This document shows, piece by piece, positions 7,641-15,893 of a stretch of 32,866 nucleotides of DNA. Each line of letters opens with the position of its first letter. The stretch's first letter is position 1. The notes under the pieces were generated by a model. It was not told the DNA's origin and searched no databases. It saw nothing but the letters and a program-made list of their open reading frames with translations. Both the position numbers and the translations under genes were made by a program. Origin of the DNA: Streptococcus parasanguinis (GTDB taxonomy: Bacteria; Bacillota; Bacilli; Lactobacillales; Streptococcaceae); contig NZ_JALDUR010000019.1 of assembly GCF_023109675.1 (NCBI RefSeq), positions 1 through 32,866 of the forward strand. The letters are read 5' to 3'.

Positions 7641-7670
7641 CGCAATCATTTGATGGATTGCGCTTTTTTT
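7641..7670 (+). terminator. Terminator after ylbG
   Basis: CGCAATC pairs with GATTGCG, followed by C and seven T. Confidence 0.9.
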
Positions 7671-7671
7671 A

Positions 7672-7700
7672 TTGACAATTGTCAGATAATTCGGTATATT
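7672..7700 (+). promoter_or_regulatory. livJ promoter
   Basis: TTGACA (7672-7677), 17-nt spacer and TATATT (7695-7700): a near-consensus, strong sigma-A promoter. Confidence 0.88.
7677..7691. promoter_or_regulatory. CodY box in the livJ promoter
   Basis: AATTGTCAGATAATT matches the CodY consensus AATTTTCWGAAAATT at 13 of 15 positions. It fills the space between -35 and -10, so CodY loaded with branched-chain amino acids would block transcription. Repression of branched-chain amino acid transport by CodY is well known in streptococci. Confidence 0.8.
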
Positions 7701-7744
7701 CTTAATGTATTTATTTTAAGATTCATTTAAGGAGATCATTACAA

Positions 7745-8902
7745 ATGAAGAAAAAATTTGCTCTTTCATTTTTAACCATTGCAAGTGTCGCTCTTCTTGC
7801 TGCTTGTGGTGAAGTTTCTACTTCAGGTTCAAACACAACTGGTAACGAAATCGGCAAAGAACTAAAAGTCGGTTTTAACTTTGAAAAAACTGGTGAAGTA
7901 GCAGCCTACGGTAGTGCCGAACAAAAAGGTGCTCAATTAGCCGTTGATGAAATCAACGCTAAGGGTGGAGCTGACGGTAAGAAGATCGTTGTCACAGATA
8001 AAGATAACAAATCTGAAACAGCTGAAGCAGCTACAGTCACTACAAACCTTGTAACCCAATCAAAAGTGAACGCTCTTGTAGGACCTGCAACTTCAGGTGC
8101 TACTGCAGCAGCGGTTGCCAATGCTGGTAAAGCAGGTGTTCCATTGGTTACACCATCAGCAACTCAAGATGATTTGACAAAAGGTCAAGATTACCTCTTC
8201 CGTGCAACCTTCATCGATAGCTTCCAAGGAAAAATCATTGCCAAATACACAACTGATAACTTGAAAGCGAAGAAAGTCGTTCTTTACTACGATAACTCAT
8301 CTGACTATGCTAAAGGGATTGCTGAAGCCTTCAAGAAGTCTTACAAAGGTGAAATCGTAGCAACAGAAACATTCCAATCTAAGGATACAGACTTCCAAGC
8401 TGCCCTTACAAAAATCAAAGATAAAGACTTCGATGCGATTGTTCTTCCAGGTTACTACACAGAAACTGGTAAGATCGTAAACCAAGCGCGTGGTATGGGA
8501 ATCAAACAACCAATCATTGGTGGGGATGGATTTAGCGATGCTAAATTTGTTGAACAAGCAACACCTGCTGCAGCTACAGATATCTACTACGTAGCTGGAT
8601 TCTCTACTGAAGGTGAAATGACTGATAAAGCCAAGAAATTCGTAGAAGCATACAAAGCAAAATACAATGAAGAACCTTCAATGTTCGCAGCTTTGGCTTA
8701 TGATTCAGTTTACATGGTTGCAGAAGCATCTAAAGGTGCTAAGAACTCTGTCGAATTGAAAGATAACCTTGCGAAGTTGAAAGACTTGGAAGGTGTGACT
8801 GGTACAATGTCAATTGACAAGAACCACAACCCGGTTAAATCAGCTCTTATGATTGGCTTGAAAGATGGTAAAGTCAAATCAGTTGAGTCTGTTAAACCAT
8901 AA
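7745..8902 (+). CDS. livJ: Branched-chain amino acid ABC transporter, binding lipoprotein
   Basis: 385 aa extracellular substrate-binding protein, type 1 periplasmic-binding fold (about residues 38-380). The N-terminus is a lipoprotein signal with lipobox LLAAC (Cys21), so the mature protein is lipid-anchored outside the membrane. Conserved family stretches such as GFNFEKTG, AVDEINAKGG and LVGPATSGAT form the ligand cleft. It captures leucine, isoleucine and valine for LivHM. The ATG follows AAGGAG. A hairpin right after the gene probably lets LivJ be made in excess over the membrane parts. Confidence 0.95.
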   Translation: MKKKFALSFLTIASVALLAACGEVSTSGSNTTGNEIGKELKVGFNFEKTGEVAAYGSAEQKGAQLAVDEINAKGGADGKKIVVTDKDNKSETAEAATVTTNLVTQSKVNALVGPATSGATAAAVANAGKAGVPLVTPSATQDDLTKGQDYLFRATFIDSFQGKIIAKYTTDNLKAKKVVLYYDNSSDYAKGIAEAFKKSYKGEIVATETFQSKDTDFQAALTKIKDKDFDAIVLPGYYTETGKIVNQARGMGIKQPIIGGDGFSDAKFVEQATPAAATDIYYVAGFSTEGEMTDKAKKFVEAYKAKYNEEPSMFAALAYDSVYMVAEASKGAKNSVELKDNLAKLKDLEGVTGTMSIDKNHNPVKSALMIGLKDGKVKSVESVKP

Positions 8903-8924
8903 TTATCATTTGTTGTTTGTACAA

Positions 8925-8954
8925 GAGGCTGGGAGAATGAAAATTCCTGGCCTC
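8925..8954 (+). terminator. Partial terminator/attenuator between livJ and livH
   Basis: GAGGCTGGGA pairs with TCCTGGCCTC (two G-U pairs), followed only by GCTCTTTATTG, a weak U-tract. Read-through is expected, giving more livJ than livHMGF transcript. The left arm equals the first ten bases of repeat A. Confidence 0.6.
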
Positions 8955-8983
8955 GCTCTTTATTGTTAGAAAGGATGGTTCAA

Positions 8984-9853
8984 ATGCTCCAGCAATTAGT
9001 GAACGGTCTAATCTTGGGGAGTGTCTATGCACTCTTGGCCCTTGGTTATACCATGGTGTATGGAATTATCAAATTGATCAACTTTGCCCATGGGGATATC
9101 TACATGGTAGGTGCCTTTATGGGATATTTCTTATTGAACTCATGGAAAGTGAACTTCTTTGTCGCCTTGCTCCTAGCCATGGTTGGGACAGCTATTTTAG
9201 GGGTTGTAATTGAATACCTGGCTTATCGTCCGCTTCGTCATTCGACTCGGATTGCAGCCTTGATCACAGCCATCGGGGTTTCCTTCTTGCTCGAATATGG
9301 GATGGTCTTCTTCGTCGGTGCCAATACCCGTTCCTTCCCGCAAGTGATTAAAACGGTTCGTTACAACTTCGGTCCTATTTCAATCTCCAATATTCAGTTG
9401 ATGATCTTGGGAGTGTCTGTTTTCTTGATGGTCGCTCTTCAATTTATTATTCAAAAAACAAAGATGGGGAAAGCCATGCGGGCTGTATCTGTGGATAGTG
9501 ATGCCGCTCAATTGATGGGGATTAACGTAAACCGTACGATCAGCTTTACCTTTGCTTTGGGATCAGCCTTGGCAGGTGCTGGTGGTGTCTTGATTGGTTT
9601 GTATTACAACTCGATCGAGCCTTTGATGGGGATGACACCAGGGATCAAAGCCTTTGTCGCAGCCGTTCTTGGAGGAATCGGAATCATTCCAGGTGCTGCC
9701 CTAGGTGGATTTGTTATCGGTTTGTTGGAAACCTTCGCTACAGCGATCGGTCTTTCAGACTTCCGTGATGCCATTGTGTATGCCATCTTGATTGTGATCT
9801 TGCTCATCCGTCCAGCAGGTATCCTCGGTAAAAATGTGAAAGAGAAGGTGTAA
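8984..9853 (+). CDS. livH: Branched-chain amino acid ABC transporter permease LivH
   Basis: 289 aa integral membrane protein with about eight hydrophobic segments, one of the two permeases of the Liv importer. GYTMVYGIIKLINFAHGD near the N-terminus and AAVLGGIGIIPGA near the C-terminus (the coupling region) are typical of LivH. ATG 8984 (MLQQLVNG) is chosen because AAAGGA lies 9 nt ahead; the in-frame ATG at 8975 and TTG at 8963 have no usable spacing. It is followed 3 nt later by livM. Confidence 0.93.
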   Translation: MLQQLVNGLILGSVYALLALGYTMVYGIIKLINFAHGDIYMVGAFMGYFLLNSWKVNFFVALLLAMVGTAILGVVIEYLAYRPLRHSTRIAALITAIGVSFLLEYGMVFFVGANTRSFPQVIKTVRYNFGPISISNIQLMILGVSVFLMVALQFIIQKTKMGKAMRAVSVDSDAAQLMGINVNRTISFTFALGSALAGAGGVLIGLYYNSIEPLMGMTPGIKAFVAAVLGGIGIIPGAALGGFVIGLLETFATAIGLSDFRDAIVYAILIVILLIRPAGILGKNVKEKV

Positions 9854-9856
9854 GCC

Positions 9857-10804
9857 ATGAAACAAAATTTAAAACTGAATTTAGTCTGGCTTGGTCTTTT
9901 GGTCGCAGGTTTTGCCTTGATCCAAGTCTTGGTTGCAGCGGGTGTGCTCAACCTCTTCTATATCCAAATTTTAGAACAAATTGGAATTAATATTATCCTT
10001 GCAGTTGGCTTGAACCTCATTGTTGGTTTCTCAGGTCAATTCTCACTCGGGCATGCCGGATTTATGGCGATTGGTGCCTATTCTGCAGCCATTCTCGGTT
10101 CCAAATCACCAACCTATGGGGCTTTCTTTGGCGCGATGGTTTTAGGTGCTTTGATTGCTGGTGTCGTTGCCTTGATCGTTGGGGTTCCAACCCTTCGTTT
10201 GAAAGGGGACTACCTCGCGATTGCGACACTTGGGGTTTCTGAAATCATCCGGATCTTGATCGTCAATGGTGGTACTCTAACAAATGGGGCTGCTGGGATC
10301 CTTGGTTTGCCGGCCTTTACAACTTGGCAATTGGTTTACCTCTTTGTTGTCATTACAACGATCTTTACCATTAACTTCTTACGCAGTCCAATTGGACGCT
10401 CTACCCTTTCTGTTCGTGAAGATGAAATCGCGGCAGAATCTGTTGGGATCAATACGACCAAAGTCAAAGTCATTGCCTTTGTATTTGGTGCGATCACAGC
10501 GGCGATTGCGGGATCTCTCCAAGCCGGCTTTATCGGCTCGGTTGTTCCTAAAGACTACTCTTTCACCAATACTATTAATGTCTTGATCATTGTCGTGTTT
10601 GGTGGTTTGGGATCAATGTCAGGAACAGTTGTGGCAGCTATCGTCTTGGGTATCTTGAACATGGTGCTTCAAGATTTCTCAAGTGTCCGTATGATCATTT
10701 ACTCATTGGCTTTGATTCTCGTGATGATCTTCCGTCCAGGTGGTCTTCTTGGAACATGGGAATTCAGCTTGAAAAAACTACTCTCAAAAAAGGAGGCTAA
10801 CTAA
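9857..10804 (+). CDS. livM: Branched-chain amino acid ABC transporter permease LivM
   Basis: 315 aa multi-pass membrane protein, the partner permease of LivH. NLIVGFSGQFSLGHAGF and VFGGLGSMSGT are hallmark LivM stretches; the second is the loop that contacts the ATPase. The start follows AAGGTG at the end of livH. The last base of its stop codon is the first base of the livG start (TAATG), so translation is coupled. Confidence 0.95.
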   Translation: MKQNLKLNLVWLGLLVAGFALIQVLVAAGVLNLFYIQILEQIGINIILAVGLNLIVGFSGQFSLGHAGFMAIGAYSAAILGSKSPTYGAFFGAMVLGALIAGVVALIVGVPTLRLKGDYLAIATLGVSEIIRILIVNGGTLTNGAAGILGLPAFTTWQLVYLFVVITTIFTINFLRSPIGRSTLSVREDEIAAESVGINTTKVKVIAFVFGAITAAIAGSLQAGFIGSVVPKDYSFTNTINVLIIVVFGGLGSMSGTVVAAIVLGILNMVLQDFSSVRMIIYSLALILVMIFRPGGLLGTWEFSLKKLLSKKEAN

Positions 10805-11568
10805 TGGCACTTCTTGAAGTAAAAAATTTAACAAAAAACTTTGGTGGTTTGACAGCCGTAGGGGATGTGACCATGGAACTCAATGAAGGGGAATTGGTTG
10901 GTTTGATCGGACCCAACGGTGCCGGTAAAACAACCCTCTTCAACCTCCTAACAGGGGTATATGAACCAAGTGAAGGGACCATTACCTTAGATGGTCAGTT
11001 GCTAAATGGTAAAGCACCATATAAAATCGCTGCAGGTGGTCTGGGACGGACTTTCCAAAATATTCGTCTCTTTAAAGATTTAAGCGTTTTGGACAATGTC
11101 TTGATTGCCTTTGCCAATCACCACAAACCACATGTCTTTGCGAGTCTTTTCCGCTTGCCAAGCTATTACAAGAATGAAGAAGCTTTGAAAGCGAAAGCAC
11201 TTGAATTGTTAGCGATTTTTGGTTTGGAAAAAGAAGCAGATACCTTGGCCAAAAACTTAGCTTACGGACAACAACGTCACTTGGAGATCGTTCGTGCCCT
11301 TGCTACAGAGCCAAAAATCCTCTTCTTGGATGAACCTGCTGCAGGGATGAACCCTCAAGAAACAGCAGAATTGACCCAATTGATCCGTCGCATTCAAAAA
11401 GAATTTAATATTACGATCATGCTGATCGAGCACGATATGAGCTTGGTTATGGAAGTAACAGAACGGATTTATGTATTGGAATATGGTCGCTTGATTGCCC
11501 ATGGTACGCCAGATGAAATCAAGACCAACAAACGCGTAATCGAAGCCTATCTAGGAGGTGAAGCCTAA
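10804..11568 (+). CDS. livG: Branched-chain amino acid ABC transporter ATPase LivG
   Basis: 254 aa ATP-binding subunit. The Walker A is GPNGAGKTT (about residues 36-44). As usual in LivG, the signature region reads LAYGQQRHLE instead of a plain LSGGQ. The Walker B is ILFLDEPAAGMNP, with the switch histidine in IEHDM. It powers import with LivF. One-base overlaps at both ends (with livM and livF) show tight operon packing. Confidence 0.95.
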   Translation: MALLEVKNLTKNFGGLTAVGDVTMELNEGELVGLIGPNGAGKTTLFNLLTGVYEPSEGTITLDGQLLNGKAPYKIAAGGLGRTFQNIRLFKDLSVLDNVLIAFANHHKPHVFASLFRLPSYYKNEEALKAKALELLAIFGLEKEADTLAKNLAYGQQRHLEIVRALATEPKILFLDEPAAGMNPQETAELTQLIRRIQKEFNITIMLIEHDMSLVMEVTERIYVLEYGRLIAHGTPDEIKTNKRVIEAYLGGEA

Positions 11569-12278
11569 TGTCTATGTTAAAAGTTGAAAATCTTTCTGTA
11601 CACTATGGCATGATCCAGGCTGTCCGTGATGTCAGTTTCGAGGTGAATGAAGGGGAAGTTGTTTCTCTTATCGGTGCTAACGGTGCTGGGAAAACATCTA
11701 TTCTTCGTACCATTTCAGGTTTGGTGCGTCCAAGTGCTGGGAAAATCAAGTTTTTGGGTCAGGAGATTCAAAAGGTTCCTGCTCAAAAGATTGTAGCAGC
11801 AGGACTCTCTCAAGTTCCAGAAGGTCGTCACGTCTTTCCGGGCTTAACTGTTATGGAAAACTTGGAAATGGGAGCTTTCTTGAAGAAAGATCGAGAAGAA
11901 AATCAAGCTAACTTGAAGAAAGTCTTTTCTCGTTTCCCACGTTTGGAAGAACGGAAGAACCAAGATGCAGCAACCCTATCTGGTGGGGAACAACAAATGC
12001 TAGCAATGGGTCGTGCACTTATGTCAACGCCAAAACTCTTGCTTCTGGATGAACCTTCTATGGGATTGGCCCCAATCTTTATCCAAGAAATCTTTGATAT
12101 CATCCAAGATATCCAAAAACAAGGGACAACTGTTCTCTTGATCGAGCAAAATGCCAACAAGGCTCTTGCCATCGCAGACCGCGGTTATGTTTTGGAAACA
12201 GGGAAAGTCGTTCTTACCGGAACAGGAAAAGAACTCTTAGCTTCAGAAGAAGTCCGCAAGGCTTATTTGGGTGGGTAA
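11568..12278 (+). CDS. livF: Branched-chain amino acid ABC transporter ATPase LivF
   Basis: 236 aa ATP-binding subunit paired with LivG. Walker A GANGAGKTS (about 36-44), signature LSGGEQQ, Walker B LLLLDEPSMGLAP and IEQNANKAL are all present. It is the last gene of livJHMGF. No simple terminator follows directly; the first structured element is repeat B at 12349-12486, then the hairpin at 12583. Confidence 0.95.
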   Translation: MSMLKVENLSVHYGMIQAVRDVSFEVNEGEVVSLIGANGAGKTSILRTISGLVRPSAGKIKFLGQEIQKVPAQKIVAAGLSQVPEGRHVFPGLTVMENLEMGAFLKKDREENQANLKKVFSRFPRLEERKNQDAATLSGGEQQMLAMGRALMSTPKLLLLDEPSMGLAPIFIQEIFDIIQDIQKQGTTVLLIEQNANKALAIADRGYVLETGKVVLTGTGKELLASEEVRKAYLGG

Positions 12279-12348
12279 GATTTCTAAAGTTTGTTTGAAA
12301 GGAAAAGATAGCGAAACCTTTCTTCGTATTGATGACAAAGAAAATTTA

Positions 12349-12486
12349 GAAACTTTCCTTAGGTGAGTACGGACGTCAGCGAACTTCTACGAAGTTCCAT
12401 GACTTAGTTTTGAGCCTAAGGTCTCAAAACTCCCGAGTGCTTGAAACAATCTTGTTTCAAGCACTTTTCTCACGGCGGAAAGTTTC
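12349..12486 (+). repeat. Repeat family B, copy 1 (structured, BOX-like)
   Basis: The outer arms GAAACTTTCC and GGAAAGTTTC, then GTGAG with CTCAC, enclose three hairpins: GAACTTC-TAC-GAAGTTC (12381-12397), AGTTTTGAG/CTCAAAACT (12406-12431) and AGTGCTTGAAAC/GTTTCAAGCACT (12436-12465). It resembles pneumococcal BOX elements in size and in multi-stem design, but I cannot call it a BOX by sequence. Confidence 0.9.
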
Positions 12487-12582
12487 AATATACTCCCAAA
12501 TGATTCAAAAAATAGCATAATTTCTATTATGAAGAATTATTAATCTTATATTATAGGAAAGATAGTTTTACAATATTCGAAA

Positions 12583-12609
12583 GAAAGGTCCTGAAGGCCT
12601 TTCTTTTTT
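12583..12609 (+). terminator. Terminator upstream of the rgg-like gene
   Basis: GAAAGGTCC-TGAA-GGCCTTTC (one bulge) is followed by six T. It probably ends liv operon read-through before the acquired genes. Confidence 0.8.
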
Positions 12610-12675
12610 CATTTTTACTGGCTGAGATTTTTTCTTAGTAAAATAATTTAAAATATATAATTTCCTTTATTAATT

Positions 12676-12684
12676 TGGTAAAAT
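12676..12684 (+). promoter_or_regulatory. Extended -10 promoter of the rgg-like gene
   Basis: TGGTAAAAT lies 37 nt before the ATG. It is the best candidate in an AT-rich stretch. Confidence 0.45.
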
Positions 12685-12721
12685 AAACGTAATTACTAAT
12701 GACTGAAATGGATTATAAGTT

Positions 12722-13588
12722 ATGCATATAGATCGAAAAATTCAATTGGGTGAATTATATAAGGAACTGAGAATTGCCAGAGGCTTAAAACAAAAGGATG
12801 TTGCTAGGAAAGGGTTAAGCATAGCACAATTGTCTAAATTTGAAAATGGGCAAACGATGTTAAGTGCTGATAAATTATTAATAGCGATAGAATCAATCCA
12901 CATGACTTTTGAAGAGTTTGGCCATAAATTAAATAATTATGAATTACCTAAAGATATCATTTTAGGTAAAAAAATATCAACTTTATTTTTGAAACAAGAT
13001 ATTAAAGGATTAGAGTATCTATTAACTGAAGTGTTACAGAGTGAAGAAACGGATCGATATCAAAGAATTCAGTCGTTTATTATTGAAAATGCGATTCATT
13101 CATTAGATCAAAACTATGAAATAAATATAGAAGATAGAAAAGTATTGGTTGATTATCTATTTTCAATTGAATCTTGGACATGGTTTGAATTATATGTATT
13201 TGGAAATACAATGACTTTAATTTCAGATGAAGATCTATTATTTTTTGGAGAACAGCTTGCGGAAAGGACTAAAGACTATAATTTTCTTAAACACAATTTA
13301 AGTTCTTTAAAATTAACGTACATAAATTTAATTGGCGAATTGATTTTAAGAAAAATTGATACTCAAGTTCCATTGTTTATACACGAGCTAGAAAAGCTTC
13401 TTTTCCCATATGATATGCTAGAAATCATGTTGTTAAAATTTTTAAAATTAGTAAATGATTACTTAAAGTCAAAAAATTCTAAAAAGGAAATTAAGCAATT
13501 TATAGAGTCTCTTCGAGTTGTTGGTGATAGTCAACTGATTAATATTTTAGAGGTAAAATTGGACCAGTTTGGGATACATTTACATTAG
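12722..13588 (+). CDS. Rgg/GadR/MutR-family transcriptional regulator
   Basis: 288 aa. The N-terminal XRE-type helix-turn-helix (about residues 9-65) reads LRIARGLKQKDVA, then LSIAQLSKFENGQTMLSADK, as in Rgg proteins. The rest is an all-helical domain of the kind that binds short hydrophobic peptides (SHPs) or other ligands. The ribosome binding site is poor. Codon choice (many TTA, ATA, AAA) and base composition are much more AT-rich than in livF or acuB, pointing to acquired DNA. No SHP gene was found next to it. The likely target is the MFS gene 213 nt downstream; this is inference. Confidence 0.85.
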   Translation: MHIDRKIQLGELYKELRIARGLKQKDVARKGLSIAQLSKFENGQTMLSADKLLIAIESIHMTFEEFGHKLNNYELPKDIILGKKISTLFLKQDIKGLEYLLTEVLQSEETDRYQRIQSFIIENAIHSLDQNYEINIEDRKVLVDYLFSIESWTWFELYVFGNTMTLISDEDLLFFGEQLAERTKDYNFLKHNLSSLKLTYINLIGELILRKIDTQVPLFIHELEKLLFPYDMLEIMLLKFLKLVNDYLKSKNSKKEIKQFIESLRVVGDSQLINILEVKLDQFGIHLH

Positions 13589-13801
13589 ACAAAAAATTAG
13601 ATGTATGAGATAGGATATTTCATATTTGAAACTCTGTTAAATATTTAAAATTTAGTAGTAAACTATATTTAGATATAACAATTAAATACTTCGATATTTT
13701 GTTAATTCATATAAAAGAAAAAGTAATTCTGAAAAACTTAAAAATATTTTTTATTTGAATGAAGTTATGTCTATCAAGTTTCTACTAGAAAGGTATAGCA
13801 G
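13589..13801. other. AT-rich gap before the MFS gene
   Basis: No gene is supported here. A 15-codon ORF at 13601-13648 has no ribosome binding site. The promoter or Rgg binding site of the MFS gene should lie here, but no clear -35/-10 pair stands out. Confidence 0.5.
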
Positions 13802-15040
13802 ATGAAAGTTTTTTTAAGAAATATTTTTTTTAGGAATCTCGTCTTGTCTAGTTTCTTCGATGATTTAGGATCAACTATTTATAATCTTGTTTTTGTAGTT
13901 TTTGCGGCAAGTATGGCGAATAGTAAATTGGCGGTTGGTGTAGCAAGTTTTATACAATATATTCCAACGATTTGTGCTCTTTTTATTGCAATGCAGGCTG
14001 ACAAAACAAAGAATAAGAAATTGTGGTTGCTATTATTAGGATATATACAAGCAGTATTATTTATTATGGTTGCGTTCTTATCGAAAGAAAATTCATGGCT
14101 AGTTTTCTCGATTGTATGTTTCATTAACATCCTATCAGATTGTATTGCAGAGTACAGAAGAGGCCTAGTATTACCTATGTTTCAGTCACACATTCCCGAA
14201 GAAGACCTGATGGAAGCGTACTCTTTTGATCAAGTAATTAGTCAAATAACTTTGATTTCTGGTCAAACTTTGGGAGTTTGGTTACTAACGATTTCTCATA
14301 ATAATTTCTTCTTTTTAGCTACGATAAATGCTATAAGTTTCTTATTATCATCGATGGTATTGCTTAAAATCCAAAGACAATTGACACATCCAGAAGTTAA
14401 TTATTCACCAGAAAATGGGTTTATCTCACAACTTAAGAACCTTTACAAAAATAGTAAAAGTATATTTAAATATCAAGAGAAAGTACGTTTTGGTCTAATG
14501 ATTTTTTCAATTTTAGGATTAAATTCGCTAGGTAGTGCTATTTTAATAATGTACAATTTAAAATTTACAGAAATAACTCCCTTTGGTTTATCTTTTGCTC
14601 AGTCGGTGTTTTTACTTCAAACAATATTATTTGTTTCAGCCCTAATTGGTGGAATGACCCCTAATGATTATTTTTCTAAGCTTTCACTTATTAAAATACT
14701 TCAAATAGATAGTGGATTATTAATTTTAATAGGAATATGTGGTTGGATAAATGGTTTGGAATTTATTTCCTTTAGTGTGTTGGCATTCATGATGTATCTT
14801 AGTAGTAAGGTAAATCCCAAATTAAATAGTCTATTAATGGCAAAACTTCCACCGGAAATTCTTGCACAAACTAGTAGTTTTTTTAAAGTTATATCAGTAT
14901 TATCAATGCCATTAGCAACTATTTTGTTTACAAGTTTATCCATTTGGAACTTTCAGTTTGCTTGGAGTGCATTCTTATTATTATCTATTGTGGTATTTGT
15001 ACTTTCCTTATTTTCTAATAAATCGGTTACTAGTGACTAA
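13802..15040 (+). CDS. Major facilitator superfamily transporter
   Basis: 412 aa hydrophobic protein with about ten to twelve membrane segments. It has the MFS 2-3 loop pattern in QADKTKNKK (after segment 2) and EYRRGLVLPMFQSHIP in the first half. The fold resembles small drug or peptide exporters; the substrate cannot be told. An AAAGG lies ahead of the ATG. It shares the strongly AT-rich composition of the rgg-like gene and forms a two-gene module with it. Rgg regulators often sit next to the transporter or peptide-modification genes they control, so export of a peptide or toxic compound is plausible but unproven. Confidence 0.8.
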   Translation: MKVFLRNIFFRNLVLSSFFDDLGSTIYNLVFVVFAASMANSKLAVGVASFIQYIPTICALFIAMQADKTKNKKLWLLLLGYIQAVLFIMVAFLSKENSWLVFSIVCFINILSDCIAEYRRGLVLPMFQSHIPEEDLMEAYSFDQVISQITLISGQTLGVWLLTISHNNFFFLATINAISFLLSSMVLLKIQRQLTHPEVNYSPENGFISQLKNLYKNSKSIFKYQEKVRFGLMIFSILGLNSLGSAILIMYNLKFTEITPFGLSFAQSVFLLQTILFVSALIGGMTPNDYFSKLSLIKILQIDSGLLILIGICGWINGLEFISFSVLAFMMYLSSKVNPKLNSLLMAKLPPEILAQTSSFFKVISVLSMPLATILFTSLSIWNFQFAWSAFLLLSIVVFVLSLFSNKSVTSD

Positions 15041-15131
15041 GATTAGTTTGCAAGATTTAAATGTTGAATAAAAAGGTACGTGTGTTTGATTTTTCTAAAT
15101 TTTGAAAACAAGAGAAAACTGCTGAAAGCGT

Positions 15132-15160
15132 TTGAAATCATTCTTAAAATCAAGTATAAT
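15132..15160 (+). promoter_or_regulatory. acuB promoter
   Basis: TTGAAA (15132-15137), 17-nt spacer and TATAAT (15155-15160), about 30 nt before the ATG. Confidence 0.85.
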
Positions 15161-15190
15161 AAAACTAATAAAAGCATAGGAGAACTTGTT

Positions 15191-15847
15191 ATGGCTGTTA
15201 AAGATTTTATGACACGTAAAGTGGTTTACATTAGTCCAGATACTACAATTGCCCATGCGGCAGATTTGATGCGCGAACAAGGTTTGCACCGTTTGCCAGT
15301 CATTGAAAATGATAAATTGGTTGGTTTGGTGACAGAAGGTACGATTGCAGAAGCAAGTCCATCTAAAGCAACAAGCTTGTCTATTTTCGAGATGAACTAT
15401 CTGTTGAACAAGACCAAGGTCAAAGATGTCATGCTTCGCGATGTCATTACCGTCTCTAAATTTGCGAGCTTAGAAGATGCGACCTACCTCATGTACAAGA
15501 ACAAGGTGGGAATTCTTCCAGTCGTGGACAATGACCAAGTATCCGGTGTCATCACAGACCGTGATATTTTCCGTGCTTTCCTTGAAGTATCCGGTTATGG
15601 AGAAGAAGGAGTTCGTGTTCGCTTTGTGACTGAAGATAAGGTTGGCGTTCTAGAACAAATCATTCACTTGATTGTAGAAGAGGGGTATAACATCGCCAAT
15701 ACAGTCAATATCCCAACCAAAGACGACCGTGTGGTTATCGAAGTTCAAATTGATGGGGTGACAGATCTAGAAGGAATCCGTACTAAATTTGAAGCCAACG
15801 GTTTGAAAGTCGATGAAATCACTCGAACAACCGCAAAAGTAATTTAA
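15191..15847 (+). CDS. acuB: CBS-domain and ACT-domain protein, AcuB-like
   Basis: 218 aa soluble protein: a CBS domain pair (about residues 7-60 and 75-130) and a C-terminal ACT-like domain (about 138-210). The repeated DFMTRKVVYISPDT and VMLRDVITVS starts and the VITDRDIFRAF end mark the CBS units, which usually sense adenine nucleotides. The name follows B. subtilis AcuB, but a role in acetoin use here is not shown. The start at 15191 has TAGGAGAA ahead of it and the promoter at 15132; the open frame upstream lacks these. In related streptococci it follows livF, so the rgg-MFS pair looks inserted. Confidence 0.88.
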   Translation: MAVKDFMTRKVVYISPDTTIAHAADLMREQGLHRLPVIENDKLVGLVTEGTIAEASPSKATSLSIFEMNYLLNKTKVKDVMLRDVITVSKFASLEDATYLMYKNKVGILPVVDNDQVSGVITDRDIFRAFLEVSGYGEEGVRVRFVTEDKVGVLEQIIHLIVEEGYNIANTVNIPTKDDRVVIEVQIDGVTDLEGIRTKFEANGLKVDEITRTTAKVI

Positions 15848-15893
15848 TAGAAAAATCAGGCTGGATGATCATCCAGCCTGATTTTTCTATTAA
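15844..15893. terminator. Shared bidirectional terminator, 50-nt perfect palindrome
   Basis: The core AAAAATCAGGCTGGATGA and its exact complement extend to 25-base arms. Both neighbouring stop codons (acuB TAA at 15845-15847 and the yitT stop at 15890-15892) lie inside the palindrome. A-runs and T-runs on the two sides make it work in both directions. Confidence 0.95.

Larger units (their letters stand above)
12279..12721. other. 443-nt gap between livF and the rgg-like gene
   Basis: The gap holds repeat B copy 1, a terminator hairpin, and then AT-rich DNA with the rgg promoter. No convincing gene was found. A 14-codon minus-strand ORF at 12568-12612 lies inside the terminator and lacks a ribosome binding site. 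Confidence 0.7.

Noticed and set aside
12568..12612. Minus-strand 14-codon ORF (MKKERPSGPFFRIL) upstream of the rgg-like gene, a possible SHP pheromone
   Set aside because: It lies across the terminator hairpin at 12583, has no ribosome binding site, and lacks the hydrophobic run typical of SHP peptides.
13601..13648. 15-codon ORF after the rgg-like gene (MYEIGYFIFETLLNI), another SHP candidate
   Set aside because: It has no ribosome binding site and no promoter, and lacks a positively charged start.
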